A stretch of DNA of 46,279 nucleotides from JBBDIM01 sp040880405 (lineage in GTDB: Bacteria > Planctomycetota > Planctomycetia > Pirellulales > Pirellulaceae): assembly GCA_040880405.1 (NCBI GenBank), contig JBBDIM010000032.1, positions 1 through 46,279 on the forward strand, written 5' to 3'. How positions within the stretch are numbered: position 1 is the first letter of the stretch; each line of letters begins with the position of its first letter. Positions 1 through 8,428 of the stretch are shown one piece after another. A program made the position numbers and the translations under genes. The notes under the pieces are model-generated. The model had not been told where the DNA came from. It saw nothing but the letters and a program-made list of their open reading frames with translations, and searched no databases.

Positions 1-927
1 GGGATTCCTGATCTAGCTGCTCTTCAAAGACGACCCGCTTTCACACTCGTGGAACTTCTCGTCGTCATCGCCATCATTGGCGTCCTGGTCGCTCTGCTAC
101 TTCCCGCCGTCCAGCAGGCCCGCGAGGCGGCTCGGCGGATGCAATGCAGTAACAACGTAAAGCAGATTGGCCTGGCACTGCACAATTATCACGATACCTT
201 CAACACCTTTCCGCCGGGCGAGCTGACCTTGAGTCGGATCGGGCCGTTGGCCCTGCTTCTGCCGCAGATCGAACAAGGGGCGCTGCACGACCAACTCTCC
301 ACCGCCGGGGCGTTCATTGGTCGAAATACTGGCACTCCCCCGCTCTGGCAGGAAATTCCGGCGATCATTTCGACCGGCAGTGTTCCCTTGGCCAAGACGG
401 TAATCAGCGGCTACCAGTGTCCCTCCGATCCCAGCCCTGAGTTGAACGAGCGGTTGCGGTCGACCGACAGCGGTTCCTTCGCGCGGGCGAACTATGTCGG
501 CGTCTACACGGCCGTCACATACAACACTGCCGGCGTTAAGTCCGCTGACCGCTTGGCCACCTTCCACCCGGAATCGAAAGTCGGATTCCGCAATATCATC
601 GACGGTACGAGCAACACAGTCGTCATGGTTGAACGAGAGGCCAGAACGCCGCACAACGGTTCGCTGTGGATCGGCTGGCACGACCTGCCTGGCCCGGTTA
701 ATAACAGTTACCAGTTCATGGTTCGCGTGCGAATGAATCGTGTTTCCAGCGACTTTGAATACCCCATTAACGGCACTAGTGCTTACGCCGCCAGTAGCGC
801 GCACCCCGGTGGTGCCCAGTTCCTGCGGGGCGACGGCTCGGTCGCGTTCCTGCCGGAGACGATCGATCTGCGAACCTACGCCGCGTTGGGAACAATCGAC
901 GGGGAGGAAGTCCTGGGCGAGTATTAA
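1..927 (+). CDS. DUF1559 domain protein with prepilin-type leader (5' end outside window)
   Basis: Secreted or surface protein of the DUF1559 family, which is greatly expanded in planctomycetes and has no settled function. The frame is open to base 1 and contains no start codon before the GTG at 49. That GTG lies inside the leader (AFTLVELLVVIAIIGVLVA), so the true start is upstream of the window. The hydrophobic type IV prepilin-like helix is followed by the family signature LLPAVQQAREAARR and C-N-N. The C-terminal part has the usual I-D-G-T-S-N-T and H-P-G-G motifs and the G-D-G-S-V block near the end. It is followed on the same strand by a small lipoprotein, the normal partner arrangement for this family. 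Family assignment is certain; the biochemical role is unknown. Confidence 0.93.
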   Translation, partial: GIPDLAALQRRPAFTLVELLVVIAIIGVLVALLLPAVQQAREAARRMQCSNNVKQIGLALHNYHDTFNTFPPGELTLSRIGPLALLLPQIEQGALHDQLSTAGAFIGRNTGTPPLWQEIPAIISTGSVPLAKTVISGYQCPSDPSPELNERLRSTDSGSFARANYVGVYTAVTYNTAGVKSADRLATFHPESKVGFRNIIDGTSNTVVMVEREARTPHNGSLWIGWHDLPGPVNNSYQFMVRVRMNRVSSDFEYPINGTSAYAASSAHPGGAQFLRGDGSVAFLPETIDLRTYAALGTIDGEEVLGEY

Positions 928-960
928 TTCACTCGTTGAGGATCGTCCTGATGGCAGCGA

Positions 961-993
961 CACAAGATCACCGCCGCGCGTGGTGATCTTGTG
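961..993 (+). other. Strong hairpin between DUF1559 gene and lipoprotein gene
   Basis: A perfect 12-bp stem (CACAAGATCACC pairing with GGTGATCTTGTG) closes a 9-nt loop, starting 34 nt after the stop codon. There is no T-run after it, so it is not a classical intrinsic terminator. It may be an mRNA 3'-end stabiliser or partial terminator that separates expression of the DUF1559 gene from the lipoprotein gene at 1055. Confidence 0.6.
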
Positions 994-1054
994 CCCGGCG
1001 GCGACGCGACCGGGCATCGCCAATCAAGTCTACGCTAGTTAAAGGAACTTACGC

Positions 1055-1474
1055 ATGCGTCTTACTGGGTCGTTGAGCATCCTGTCGCTAGTGACCTGCC
1101 TGACCGTTGGTCTGGTTGGGTGTGGTGACGCGAGCGGTCCCGCATTGGGACAAGTCGCCGGAACCGTCACCCTCGACGGACAACCGCTTCCCGAAGCGAT
1201 GGTTAGCTTCTATCCGGGCCCAGGCGAACGACCGGCCTCTGGCATGACCGACGCGGCTGGCCAGTACAAACTGATGTACACCGGCGCGAAAGAAGGGGCC
1301 ATGGTCGGCCCGAACTCCGTAAAAATCGAGACCGGCGTGCAAACCGGAGAAGAAGAGGTCAGCCAAAGTTCCAAGGTCGCCCAGTTGCCCGCCAAGTACA
1401 ACACAAGCACGGAATTAACCGCTGAAGTCGAACGAGGATCCAACACGTTCGACTTCGACCTGCAATCGAAGTAG
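1055..1474 (+). CDS. Lipoprotein with carboxypeptidase-regulatory-like (transthyretin-like) domain
   Basis: A 139-residue exported lipoprotein. The N-terminus has a signal sequence ending in the lipobox-like L-V-G-C (Cys23), predicting lipid anchoring. The rest is a single small beta domain of the carboxypeptidase regulatory-like/DUF4198 type, seen in the pattern VAGTVTLDGQPLPEAMVSFYP followed by a G-x-Y-x-L strand. Such proteins regularly sit next to DUF1559 genes in planctomycetes and are thought to be envelope components; no enzymatic function is expected. The ATG is preceded by AAAGGA at 1041-1046, a good ribosome binding site. It lies between two DUF1559 genes on the same strand. Confidence 0.85.
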   Translation: MRLTGSLSILSLVTCLTVGLVGCGDASGPALGQVAGTVTLDGQPLPEAMVSFYPGPGERPASGMTDAAGQYKLMYTGAKEGAMVGPNSVKIETGVQTGEEEVSQSSKVAQLPAKYNTSTELTAEVERGSNTFDFDLQSK

Positions 1475-1615
1475 TGCTGCCCCTAAACGCCCCCGCTACT
1501 CCGGTGGCACCCTAGCCAGCCCATCAATCGACAGAAAGGTATCCAATGCCATTCTTCCGGTTCCTCTCCTCAACCGGCCTATCCATCCTTTCTTCATTTT
1601 CCAGGGAGTAGTCAA

Positions 1616-2635
1616 ATGATGCGTTCCAAAACTCGCCCAGGATTCACGCTGGTAGAGCTGCTGGTGGTGATTGCGATCATCGGTGTTCTGGTCGCTTTGT
1701 TATTGCCCGCGGTGCAGCAGGCCCGGGAAGCGGCTCGGCGGATGTCGTGTACCAATAATCTCAAGCAATTGGGGCTCGCCCTGCACAACTACCACGACAC
1801 GTTTGGCACCCTCCCGGAGTACAACGGTTTGGCGGCCATTTCCGGTGCCTCGACCGGCTACGCCTATTCGGTACACGTCAGGCTCCTCCCCTTCATCGAG
1901 CAGGGACCACTCTACGAGCGGATTAAAGATCTCTCGTCCAATTTTTACCAAAACGCCAATGGGACGGTCGACAGTAACGTCCAGAACATTCGCCTCTCCG
2001 CCTATGTTTGCCCTTCGGACAAAATCTTTCCGGACTCCAATCGACCAGGCAATTGCAACTACCCGATGTCGGCCGGATCGAACTTGGGCTGGAGTATCGC
2101 GGAAAGCCGCCAAAACGGGGCGTTCCAGTACCGGACCAAAACCAGACTTTCCGATGTGATCGACGGGACCTCGAATACCATCATGGTAGGCGAGCACGTC
2201 ACCGGTGACGGTGACGACTCAATCTATTCCCCCAAATCGGACGTTGTGCGAGGGCTTTCCTGGGGTGGCAACGAGTCGACCTCGCAGGGAGTCATCACGC
2301 AAGCAACGCTCGACGCGGCCGGAATCGCCTGCGATGCTAGTCCCGACAATCACAGTAGCTTCAATGGACTCCGCTGGACTCGGGGAACGTTCACCTACAC
2401 CATGTTCAACACCCTGGCCCCACCCAACTGGCAATATCCCGGCTGCATTACCAGTACCGCCACCGGAAATCACGGCAGCACGACCGGGATCTACCCGGCC
2501 CGCAGCCGGCACCCCGGCGGTGTGAGCATGGCCCTCGTGGATGCCTCGGTCCGCTTCATCCCGGACACCGTCGATCTGCAAACCTACCATGCCCTCGGGA
2601 CCCGCAACGGCGGCGAGACCTTCGAGATGCCGTAG
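1616..2635 (+). CDS. DUF1559 domain protein with prepilin-type leader
   Basis: A 339-residue full-length DUF1559 protein. The start is one of two adjacent ATG codons (1616 or 1619) behind AGGGAG at 1603-1608. The leader reads GFTLVELLVVIAIIGVLVA, a type III/type IV prepilin-like cleavage and helix segment, followed by LLPAVQQAREAARR and a C-x-N-N motif. The middle carries a typical Y-V-C-P-S-D segment, then V-I-D-G-T-S-N-T. The C-terminus has R-H-P-G-G-V and the closing D-x-S-V-R-F block. It resembles the gene at the left edge closely in leader and architecture, so the two are probably old tandem paralogues. Secreted or cell-surface location is likely; role unknown. Confidence 0.95.
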   Translation: MMRSKTRPGFTLVELLVVIAIIGVLVALLLPAVQQAREAARRMSCTNNLKQLGLALHNYHDTFGTLPEYNGLAAISGASTGYAYSVHVRLLPFIEQGPLYERIKDLSSNFYQNANGTVDSNVQNIRLSAYVCPSDKIFPDSNRPGNCNYPMSAGSNLGWSIAESRQNGAFQYRTKTRLSDVIDGTSNTIMVGEHVTGDGDDSIYSPKSDVVRGLSWGGNESTSQGVITQATLDAAGIACDASPDNHSSFNGLRWTRGTFTYTMFNTLAPPNWQYPGCITSTATGNHGSTTGIYPARSRHPGGVSMALVDASVRFIPDTVDLQTYHALGTRNGGETFEMP

Positions 2636-2747
2636 CCAAACCTAGGACGCAACTTCGGCCCGGGCGCGAACTAAGGTCATACCCGGTCCGAGGCATTCAG
2701 TTTGCGGCAATCAGTCGCTTGTTTCTATCGGTTGGAGCTTAAATACC

Positions 2748-3056
2748 ATGCGAAACTCATCGCTCACCCTCTTGCTGGGCCTGTTGCTGCTCGGAGGCCT
2801 CGGCTGCGGTGACGACCGAGGGTCTGGCCGGTCCGTCACTCCTCCGCCTCCCGATGCCAAGGTAACGCTGGAGGAAATCGCGGAGACCGGAACCCTCGGC
2901 GATTTAAAGGATAAACTCCGCGCGCAGATCGAAGCGATGAGCGAAGCCCAGCCGGAGAAAGCCGAAGAACTAATGACCGACTACCAGCAGTTGGTCTCGC
3001 AGTCCTCCGCCGACGACATCCGGGCCAAAGCCCAAGCAATGGCCGAGAAGCTATAA
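2748..3056 (+). CDS. Small putative lipoprotein
   Basis: A 102-residue protein with a clear lipoprotein signal: MRNSSLTLLLGLLLLGGLGC, with the lipobox Cys at residue 20. After a proline-rich linker the mature part is short, charged and predicted helical (E-E-I-A-E-T-G, then K-D-K-L-R and E-K-A-E-E-L), with no recognised domain. It follows the second DUF1559 gene by 112 nt on the same strand. This matches the planctomycete habit of placing a small lipoprotein behind each DUF1559 gene. No catalytic function is suggested. An ATG start with a full signal peptide supports the start choice. Confidence 0.8.
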   Translation: MRNSSLTLLLGLLLLGGLGCGDDRGSGRSVTPPPPDAKVTLEEIAETGTLGDLKDKLRAQIEAMSEAQPEKAEELMTDYQQLVSQSSADDIRAKAQAMAEKL

Positions 3057-3224
3057 AACCGGCCAAGAAAAACACCAACCGAGGGAAAAAGAGTCTCAAC
3101 TAGCCGACCCGAGAGAGGGAGCAAGCAATCGAGTTGGTCTGGCTGTTAGTGGAATAGGCGTTAAACTGGTTTTCCTGCGGAAGTGGGACGATTTTGTAGT
3201 CGGGAAAACCAGGAGGCGATTAGG

Positions 3225-3935
3225 GTGAGTGGTGCGTTAACCAGCGGCGGCAACTCGGCGACATCCCCTTTGGATTTGCGACTCATCTCGCGGAGGACGC
3301 AGCGAGTCAAGGAGCTGGCCGGTTTCCGGAAGTCGCACCGGGTGCCGGAGCAGGTGGACGAGCAAGCGGAGCGGATGATTGGCGAGATCGCCAGCGGCGA
3401 GATTAGCGAGCAGCTCGACCGGATGTTCGCTCAGCTTCGCGAGGCCTTTCGTTTTAAACGCAAGGAGATCGAAGCGACCGATCCGGAAGGGGGCGTTGGT
3501 TCGATTGTCACACCCTACTTTACCTACTCGGTCGCCATCACGCTCCAGGAAGACGATCCGAGCAGGGTTGTCTGGCACTACGCGGTCGAATCGATCACCG
3601 AGCCAAAGCAAATCACCTCTGAGGCGTTCGAAACGTGCTTCGAGGCGGCCTTCAATACCGTGGAGCTGAGGGCCTCTCAGCCGATCGACCTGGAAGCGGT
3701 GATCGATCAAGTCGAAGACCAGGACGACCCTCGCATCTCGCTCGACTACGACCGAGCCATCACCTACTGCAACCTCCAGATCGAAGGCCTGCCGGACATC
3801 ATCACCCTCACGCCCGAAGCCTTTTCGCTGACCCACCCAGAGGCCCAATCGCCAAAGGTGCTGCTGGCAACATTGAGGCAAATCCAACAAGCGGCCTTGG
3901 GGGAGGTGGACCCGAGGCTGATGGCTTTTGGGTAA
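3225..3935 (+). CDS. Hypothetical protein
   Basis: I do not recognise this protein. The reading frame is open from a GTG at 3183, but the GTG at 3225 has a consensus AGGAGG at 3211-3216 with 8-nt spacing, so 3225 is the preferred start (236 residues). The N-terminal half is charged and helical (E-Q-V-D-E-Q-A-E-R-M-I). The middle has a beta-rich stretch (GSIVTPYFTYSVAITLQ) and a V-V-W-H-Y-A-V motif. No signal peptide, membrane segment or metal motif is visible, so it is probably cytoplasmic. It converges on the PLD-like gene at 3963, with 27 nt between the stops. Confidence 0.72.
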   Translation: MSGALTSGGNSATSPLDLRLISRRTQRVKELAGFRKSHRVPEQVDEQAERMIGEIASGEISEQLDRMFAQLREAFRFKRKEIEATDPEGGVGSIVTPYFTYSVAITLQEDDPSRVVWHYAVESITEPKQITSEAFETCFEAAFNTVELRASQPIDLEAVIDQVEDQDDPRISLDYDRAITYCNLQIEGLPDIITLTPEAFSLTHPEAQSPKVLLATLRQIQQAALGEVDPRLMAFG

Positions 3936-3962
3936 GTGGTAGGGGAAAAGATGAAAGGCAAC

Positions 3963-4979
3963 CTACCGTTTTCCCAGTGAGTCTGCAATGCTTTTCAAAT
4001 GAGGAGCAAATGTATTCTCCAAACGCCACATAGCATCGACAATTGCTTCAATTTGTTGGGGTGAAAAAATCTCACCTTCTTCCACCTTCTCATCATATTT
4101 GATCAGAAACGCCCGGCTGTCCTTCTTTCTTCCCTTTGGATCCCATTCGAGCTTGCCACCAAATTGGTCCTCGAGTTGCGTTTCCTTGGCCTTAAGCATG
4201 TCGAACACTTTTTGGTTAAACGCTTGGCTGTCTTCGTTATCAATGTAGACCTCGACTCGCCACCAATCGTGACGCTCGCCGATCACGAATTGAAATTTAA
4301 CCCAAGGTGGGACGCCCGATTTCCACCGAATAAATGTTCCCGTTTTACTTTGCGATTCAGAGTGCGAATGAAGAACACTACGCTCCATTGAGAGTTCAAG
4401 GACCTGTGACCAAAACGCGACTCGGTCGGTGCAAATAGAATTTTTCCAACTTGGAACGGATGGCCCGAGCGGTTTTTGAACCGCGAGCCAAAACCTGCGG
4501 GCTTCGACCTGATCCTGAATTTCTTCAAGCTGTTTAGAGTTGAGTTCGATCCCAAGTGCCCACAGCGAATCAAACCATTCCGTTAAGCGGATTACGGGCG
4601 TCCCGCGCAGCACGCAACCGACTTCAATGTTTTGGTTGAAAGCCTTCTTTGTGAAATTCGCTGATGAGACAACCGCCGACTCCTCGCCAAAAATATAGAC
4701 CTTCGCATGAAGGGTCGGGCGAGGAAAGAATCGGCACTGAACTTTTGATTCCAATATTTCTGAAAGAGTCGCCAGGCTAGATGCCCCTTCTGACAAATCA
4801 TCCGGAGTCGTGCTTGTCAGCAACTTAACCGATCTTGAATCCAAGTCAGACAAAAGGTCCGTTTCTGTAATGTAGGGGCTTGAGATCCGAACCGGCCCGT
4901 CGGAATGTTGCAGCAATTTCCGCAAGCGACCGCGATGCTGGCGTTCGTCTCCCACGCTCTCGATTATTAGTTCATCCAT
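3963..4979 (-). CDS. PLD-like nuclease domain fused to DUF4268-like domain
   Basis: A 338-residue protein (ATG at 4979; a TTG at 5003 in the same frame is an alternative). Residues about 1-130 look like a phospholipase D-superfamily nuclease with a single HKD-type motif: H91-A-K93, then S105-S-A-N108 and E119. Residues about 215-335 match the pattern of DUF4268, a domain often found in restriction-like and defence-associated proteins: W-R-V-E-V-Y-I-D, then N-x-x-V-F-D-x-L, then L-E-W-D and K-D-S-R-A. One HKD motif per chain is known from dimeric PLD nucleases such as BfiI. A DNA-cutting or defence role is an inference. It stands alone beside a palindromic element and a gene remnant, which suggests acquisition. 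No methyltransferase lies beside it. Confidence 0.8.
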   Translation of the reverse strand: MDELIIESVGDERQHRGRLRKLLQHSDGPVRISSPYITETDLLSDLDSRSVKLLTSTTPDDLSEGASSLATLSEILESKVQCRFFPRPTLHAKVYIFGEESAVVSSANFTKKAFNQNIEVGCVLRGTPVIRLTEWFDSLWALGIELNSKQLEEIQDQVEARRFWLAVQKPLGPSVPSWKNSICTDRVAFWSQVLELSMERSVLHSHSESQSKTGTFIRWKSGVPPWVKFQFVIGERHDWWRVEVYIDNEDSQAFNQKVFDMLKAKETQLEDQFGGKLEWDPKGRKKDSRAFLIKYDEKVEEGEIFSPQQIEAIVDAMWRLENTFAPHLKSIADSLGKR

Positions 4980-5099
4980 TACATGTGACCTGGGCTCGAT
5001 CAAGTTGCTTTTGACGGAAAATACACTGAGTTATCTCGCTTTTCTAGGATGACCTCATTTACGCGGGGCGGTCAAGAGCAGGAAAATCGCAATCGCTCA

Positions 5100-5318
5100 A
5101 TATTACCCCGGCATGAAAGATTGCCATTGCCCCGGAGACCGATTTAGCCACAGAGGACACAGAGTGGGAATAACGAATGCAAAATGAAGAATGAAAAATA
5201 CAAAAGGACTCGATCCCATTTTGCATTTTTCATTTTCCATCAATCATTTCCCTCTCCTCTGTATGCTCTGTGACCTCTGTGGCTAAAAAGTGATTCTTTT
5301 TCGCGCCGGGGTAGTATC
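5100..5318. repeat. Large interrupted palindrome (MITE-like dispersed element)
   Basis: The two ends are inverted copies: TACCCCGGC near 5104-5112 and GCCGGGGTA near 5305-5313. Inside are further matching blocks. TTAGCCACAGAGGACACAGAG-type sequence at 5144-5164 pairs with its complement at 5266-5286, and AATGCAAAATG-type sequence near 5177 pairs with CATTTTGCATTTTTCATTTT near 5217. The arms are imperfect, giving an overall palindrome of about 215 nt with no coding capacity. CCACAGAGG-type palindromes are common dispersed elements in planctomycete intergenic DNA. It ends exactly where a truncated LamG reading frame begins. Confidence 0.7.
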
Positions 5319-5417
5319 GGCCAGTTCGGCGGGCTGGCGGTCTTCGACCGGGCCCTGACCGACGAGGAGATGCAAACGCTGCATGAGTCCGCGGGAATTG
5401 CGGGGCTGGAGAATTAA
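5316..5417 (+). pseudogene. C-terminal remnant of a LamG/concanavalin-A-like domain protein
   Basis: The frame starting at 5316 reads IGQFGGLAVFDRALTDEE and continues with M-Q-T-L-H-E to a stop at 5415-5417. This is the typical last strand and helix of a LamG-like jellyroll domain (F-D-R-A-L-T-x-E-E-I), common at the C-terminus of large secreted planctomycete proteins. No start codon or upstream LamG sequence is present. The recognisable part begins at the right edge of the palindromic element. It is therefore read as the tail of a gene cut off by insertion or deletion. Confidence 0.65.
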
Positions 5418-5492
5418 AGGCGTGAATGCGGTACGATGGTTCTTACGACACCGACTTTTTAACTCAAACCTCGAAGCTCAGGACCCCCAGCC

Positions 5493-6029
5493 ATGCCACG
5501 TCTCAACACCGTTACCCCCGAAAACGCCGCGGGCGAAACCAAGGAAGTTTTTGATGTCTTGCAAAAGAAGGCGGGGAAAGTCGTCAATATCTTTCAAGGG
5601 ATGGGCAACAGCCCCGCGGCCTTGAAGGGGTACCTTGGTTTGACTTCGGCACTGGCCGAGGGGGATTTGACCAAGGCGGAACGAGAGATCGTCTACCTCG
5701 CGGTCAGTGAAAGAAACGGCTGCACTTATTGTGCCGCGGCTCATACCATGATCGGTAAGAAGGTGGGTCTCGATGACGCCGAGTTGTTGGATGCGCGGCG
5801 TTTCGTCTCGAAAGACCCCAAGCATCAGGCCTTGTTGAGTTTCGTTCGCCGAGCGATGGAGACTCAAGGATTCGTGGACGACGGCGATATCACCGCGGTT
5901 CGCGAAGCGGGTTACACCGATGGCCAAATCACCGAGGCGATCGGCTACATCGCCTTGGCGACCTTCTCGAATCTGTTCAACCACGTGTACGATACCGAGC
6001 TCGATTTCCCGGAAATCGCGAAGCTGTAG
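5493..6029 (+). CDS. Carboxymuconolactone decarboxylase/AhpD-family protein
   Basis: A 178-residue cytoplasmic protein of the AhpD/carboxymuconolactone decarboxylase superfamily, peroxidase-related branch. The redox centre is C77-T-Y-C80 with downstream H84 (CTYCAAAH), the usual CxxC-x3-H of alkylhydroperoxidase-type members. It follows an acidic E-R-E-I-V-Y-L-A-V helix typical of the fold. The C-terminal half repeats the helical pattern (Q-I-T-E-A-I-G-Y-I-A, N-L-F-N-H). It probably reduces peroxides or disulfides using the CxxC pair; the physiological partner is unknown. Length is normal for the family. It converges on the esterase at 6042 with only 12 nt between the stops. Confidence 0.92.
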   Translation: MPRLNTVTPENAAGETKEVFDVLQKKAGKVVNIFQGMGNSPAALKGYLGLTSALAEGDLTKAEREIVYLAVSERNGCTYCAAAHTMIGKKVGLDDAELLDARRFVSKDPKHQALLSFVRRAMETQGFVDDGDITAVREAGYTDGQITEAIGYIALATFSNLFNHVYDTELDFPEIAKL

Positions 6030-6041
6030 TGCTAGTACCCG

Positions 6042-8066
6042 CTACTCCAACGCCGCGGCCAAGTCATCCAGGTCGTAGTCGTGAAGGGCTCCATGGACCA
6101 GATCGGAAAACCGGTGACGATCTTCCTGGGCGATCACTTCGCTCCAGGTCTTGGTTCGATCCCGGAGGGTTGTTTTTGCGAACAGCTCCGGCTCCGCCAC
6201 CGCCGCGTGCAAGGCGGGTGTGGTGGCCCAGCCGGTGGCGATAAGCTCAACCGACTCGGCTCCTTCCTGTTGGGATGTCACGTAACGGGCCGCGGCCAGA
6301 AGGTCCTCGGCGCGGATGCCGACTAGCGACTTGCCCAGGAGGTAAGCGATCATGGCGTCCGATTCATCCTTGATGGACGATCCATAGAACCGCTTGCCGG
6401 AACCTTCCAGCTCTCCCATGGCGGTTAGGTCGATCGCCAAAACCATCCGCGACTGCTTGGCCAATTTTTCGGCCTCTTCGGTGGTCGCCTGTTTTCCTTG
6501 ACCGTCGGCCAGCAGCACAGGGCTCCCTTCCGCTTGCTTCGGGGCATACCGCAGGGCGGGGAGCGGGACACCGGGCAGAATTTCCAGCGTCATTTTCTCG
6601 ATCATTCCCCAGTCTCGCTCGATCTTGCCGAGGATCTCAACCTTGGGGCTGGGCAGGTCTTTTAGGCTGCGAATCCCGGCCCGGGCTCGGACTGCGGCGC
6701 GCAGATCTCGCGAAGTCGATTCGGCTCGGGTGGTGGCCAATCGATCCGACTCGTCACGCATGAGGTCGTAGACATTGCGTGCCCCGGCTAAGTGCATGAC
6801 CTGCCCTTTGTCGGTGACTACGATATCCTGCTCGCCGATGCCCATGTCCTCTTCGCTGGGGACTTCGATCTGGTCCTCGCCCCTTAGCCAAAACCGCATC
6901 CAATCGACCGCGGCGACTCGGAGCGGTTCGGCCCAGCCGTGGGTCGCGTCATGCTCTACCAGCGTGATGCGTCCTTCGAAGCCCATTTGCTGGTGAACGC
7001 CCTTGATCCGCGCGAACGCTTCACGAGTCCCTTCGATCGGAAAGAAATCCCGCTTGGCGGCGCAAAGCCTGACTGGAATCGGGGCCTGCATCAACATGAA
7101 TTCGGCGTGGTCCATCCCGAATCCAAGCTGCCCGAAGATGTTTTGTTCGGCATCTTGCGGGCCGATGCTCTCGCAGACCTGCCGCAGCGTGGTGATGTAG
7201 CAACTAGGGGAAGAAGATTTGATCCGCGTGTCGAGGGCGGTCAGGAACGAAGTCAACGTCCCCCCGCCGCTATTGCCCATGCAGCCGAGCTGTTCGGCGT
7301 CGACTTCTGGCCGAGCAGCGAGATAATCGAGCGCGCGCATCCCGTCCCACACGCGGAAGGTGGCGGTATTCCAGCCTAGCGGAATCGCGCTAACACCGGT
7401 GTGGTTGTGCCCGCCGGTCCCTTGCAGCCTGGGCTTGCCTTGCTCGTTGAGCCGCTGCATCCGCTCTCCTTGGTCGATCGGATCGAAGACAAACGCCGCC
7501 ATGCCATTCACGGCGGAAAGGACAGCGCCCCGCTGATACGCTTCGATCCCCTTGCCGGTTGCAGAGTGTCCACAAGGAATGAGAATCCCGGGATAGGGTG
7601 GTTTGAATTTCTCCGGATCAGGCAAAAACAACGCCCCGGTCACAAAGTGTTTTGGGCGGCTCTCAAACAACACCTTCTCCACCGTGTAACCGTCCCGCTC
7701 GACCGTGCCGGTGACTTGGGCGTTTAAAGGGGTGCGATCCGGCAGTTCCCCGAGAGCGCTTAAAAAGTTCGTCCGCAAATCCTCCTGCCAATGTTTCAGA
7801 TCCGCTTCTGAGTTTAGGCCGGCGGCCGTCTGTTTGATCTGGGACTCCGCTTCGGCCACTTGCTGAAGCAAGTGCTTGTTCAGGAGCAGCTCGGGGGAAC
7901 CAGAGGTCGACTCACCAGTGAGGACCTGGAGCGAAGCCTCGGCGGGTTGTTCCTCCTCCGCCAATGTCTGACTAGGCGAGGCAAAAACCAGGAGCAGTAG
8001 GAGCCCCACCACAACTCGCGCCGATCGAACCGTGGGCTCCCAATAAATTATCGCGGGACATCGCAT
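6042..8066 (-). CDS. Secreted alpha/beta hydrolase, acetyl xylan esterase-like, with second degenerate domain
   Basis: A 674-residue exported protein. Residues about 14-36 form a signal peptide (GLLLLLVFASPSQTLA); the ATG has GGAG 7 nt upstream. Residues about 90-420 form an alpha/beta hydrolase of the acetyl xylan esterase type. The nucleophile elbow is G264-N-S266-G-G-G, an F-D-P-I-D segment precedes it, and the catalytic His is probably in the later H-G-W-A-E-P. Residues about 450-674 look like a second hydrolase-like fold, but its elbow position reads A-T-G-W-A-T-T with no Ser nucleophile, so it is probably inactive. Carbohydrate or ester deacetylation in the periplasm is the likely role; the substrate cannot be read from sequence. 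Confidence 0.85.
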   Translation of the reverse strand: MRCPAIIYWEPTVRSARVVVGLLLLLVFASPSQTLAEEEQPAEASLQVLTGESTSGSPELLLNKHLLQQVAEAESQIKQTAAGLNSEADLKHWQEDLRTNFLSALGELPDRTPLNAQVTGTVERDGYTVEKVLFESRPKHFVTGALFLPDPEKFKPPYPGILIPCGHSATGKGIEAYQRGAVLSAVNGMAAFVFDPIDQGERMQRLNEQGKPRLQGTGGHNHTGVSAIPLGWNTATFRVWDGMRALDYLAARPEVDAEQLGCMGNSGGGTLTSFLTALDTRIKSSSPSCYITTLRQVCESIGPQDAEQNIFGQLGFGMDHAEFMLMQAPIPVRLCAAKRDFFPIEGTREAFARIKGVHQQMGFEGRITLVEHDATHGWAEPLRVAAVDWMRFWLRGEDQIEVPSEEDMGIGEQDIVVTDKGQVMHLAGARNVYDLMRDESDRLATTRAESTSRDLRAAVRARAGIRSLKDLPSPKVEILGKIERDWGMIEKMTLEILPGVPLPALRYAPKQAEGSPVLLADGQGKQATTEEAEKLAKQSRMVLAIDLTAMGELEGSGKRFYGSSIKDESDAMIAYLLGKSLVGIRAEDLLAAARYVTSQQEGAESVELIATGWATTPALHAAVAEPELFAKTTLRDRTKTWSEVIAQEDRHRFSDLVHGALHDYDLDDLAAALE

Positions 8067-8428
8067 TTTGCTTCTCCAGGAAGTGGTGGTAAGAATGAAA
8101 AGAGAGAGAGTCTCAGGGGCAGGTACATGGGGGGCAGGCTTGAATCAGGGATTGATTATACCTCCGATCCGGCCCTAATTCAGCTATACAAAAGGGACCA
8201 TAATTCGCCCGACTTTCCCGCGTGGCTCTTTTCGGCCCGGTGGAGTGCAGGCCCATACGATTTTGCCAAGTGTCACAACCAGTACTCGATTACCGGAAAC
8301 TTTCCGCGAACCAGATATTCGTGAACCTTTTGGCTGTTTAAATCGTTAGCTTAAGTGACAGCTTCTCGACTTGAGAGCGATTGAGCGAATTTCCAGAATT
8401 CAAAAACATTCGATTTGAGAGATTCATT
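8067..8428. other. Intergenic region without recognised gene
   Basis: Spacer upstream of the divergent esterase. It is less GC-rich than its neighbours. The only frame of note (8127-8324, 65 codons) has unremarkable composition and no ribosome binding site. No clear hairpin or promoter was recognised. Confidence 0.5.

Noticed and set aside
97..1023. Long minus-strand frame (308 codons) opposite the DUF1559 gene
   Set aside because: It is the antisense shadow of a GC-rich gene. The plus-strand product has unmistakable family motifs; this frame has none.
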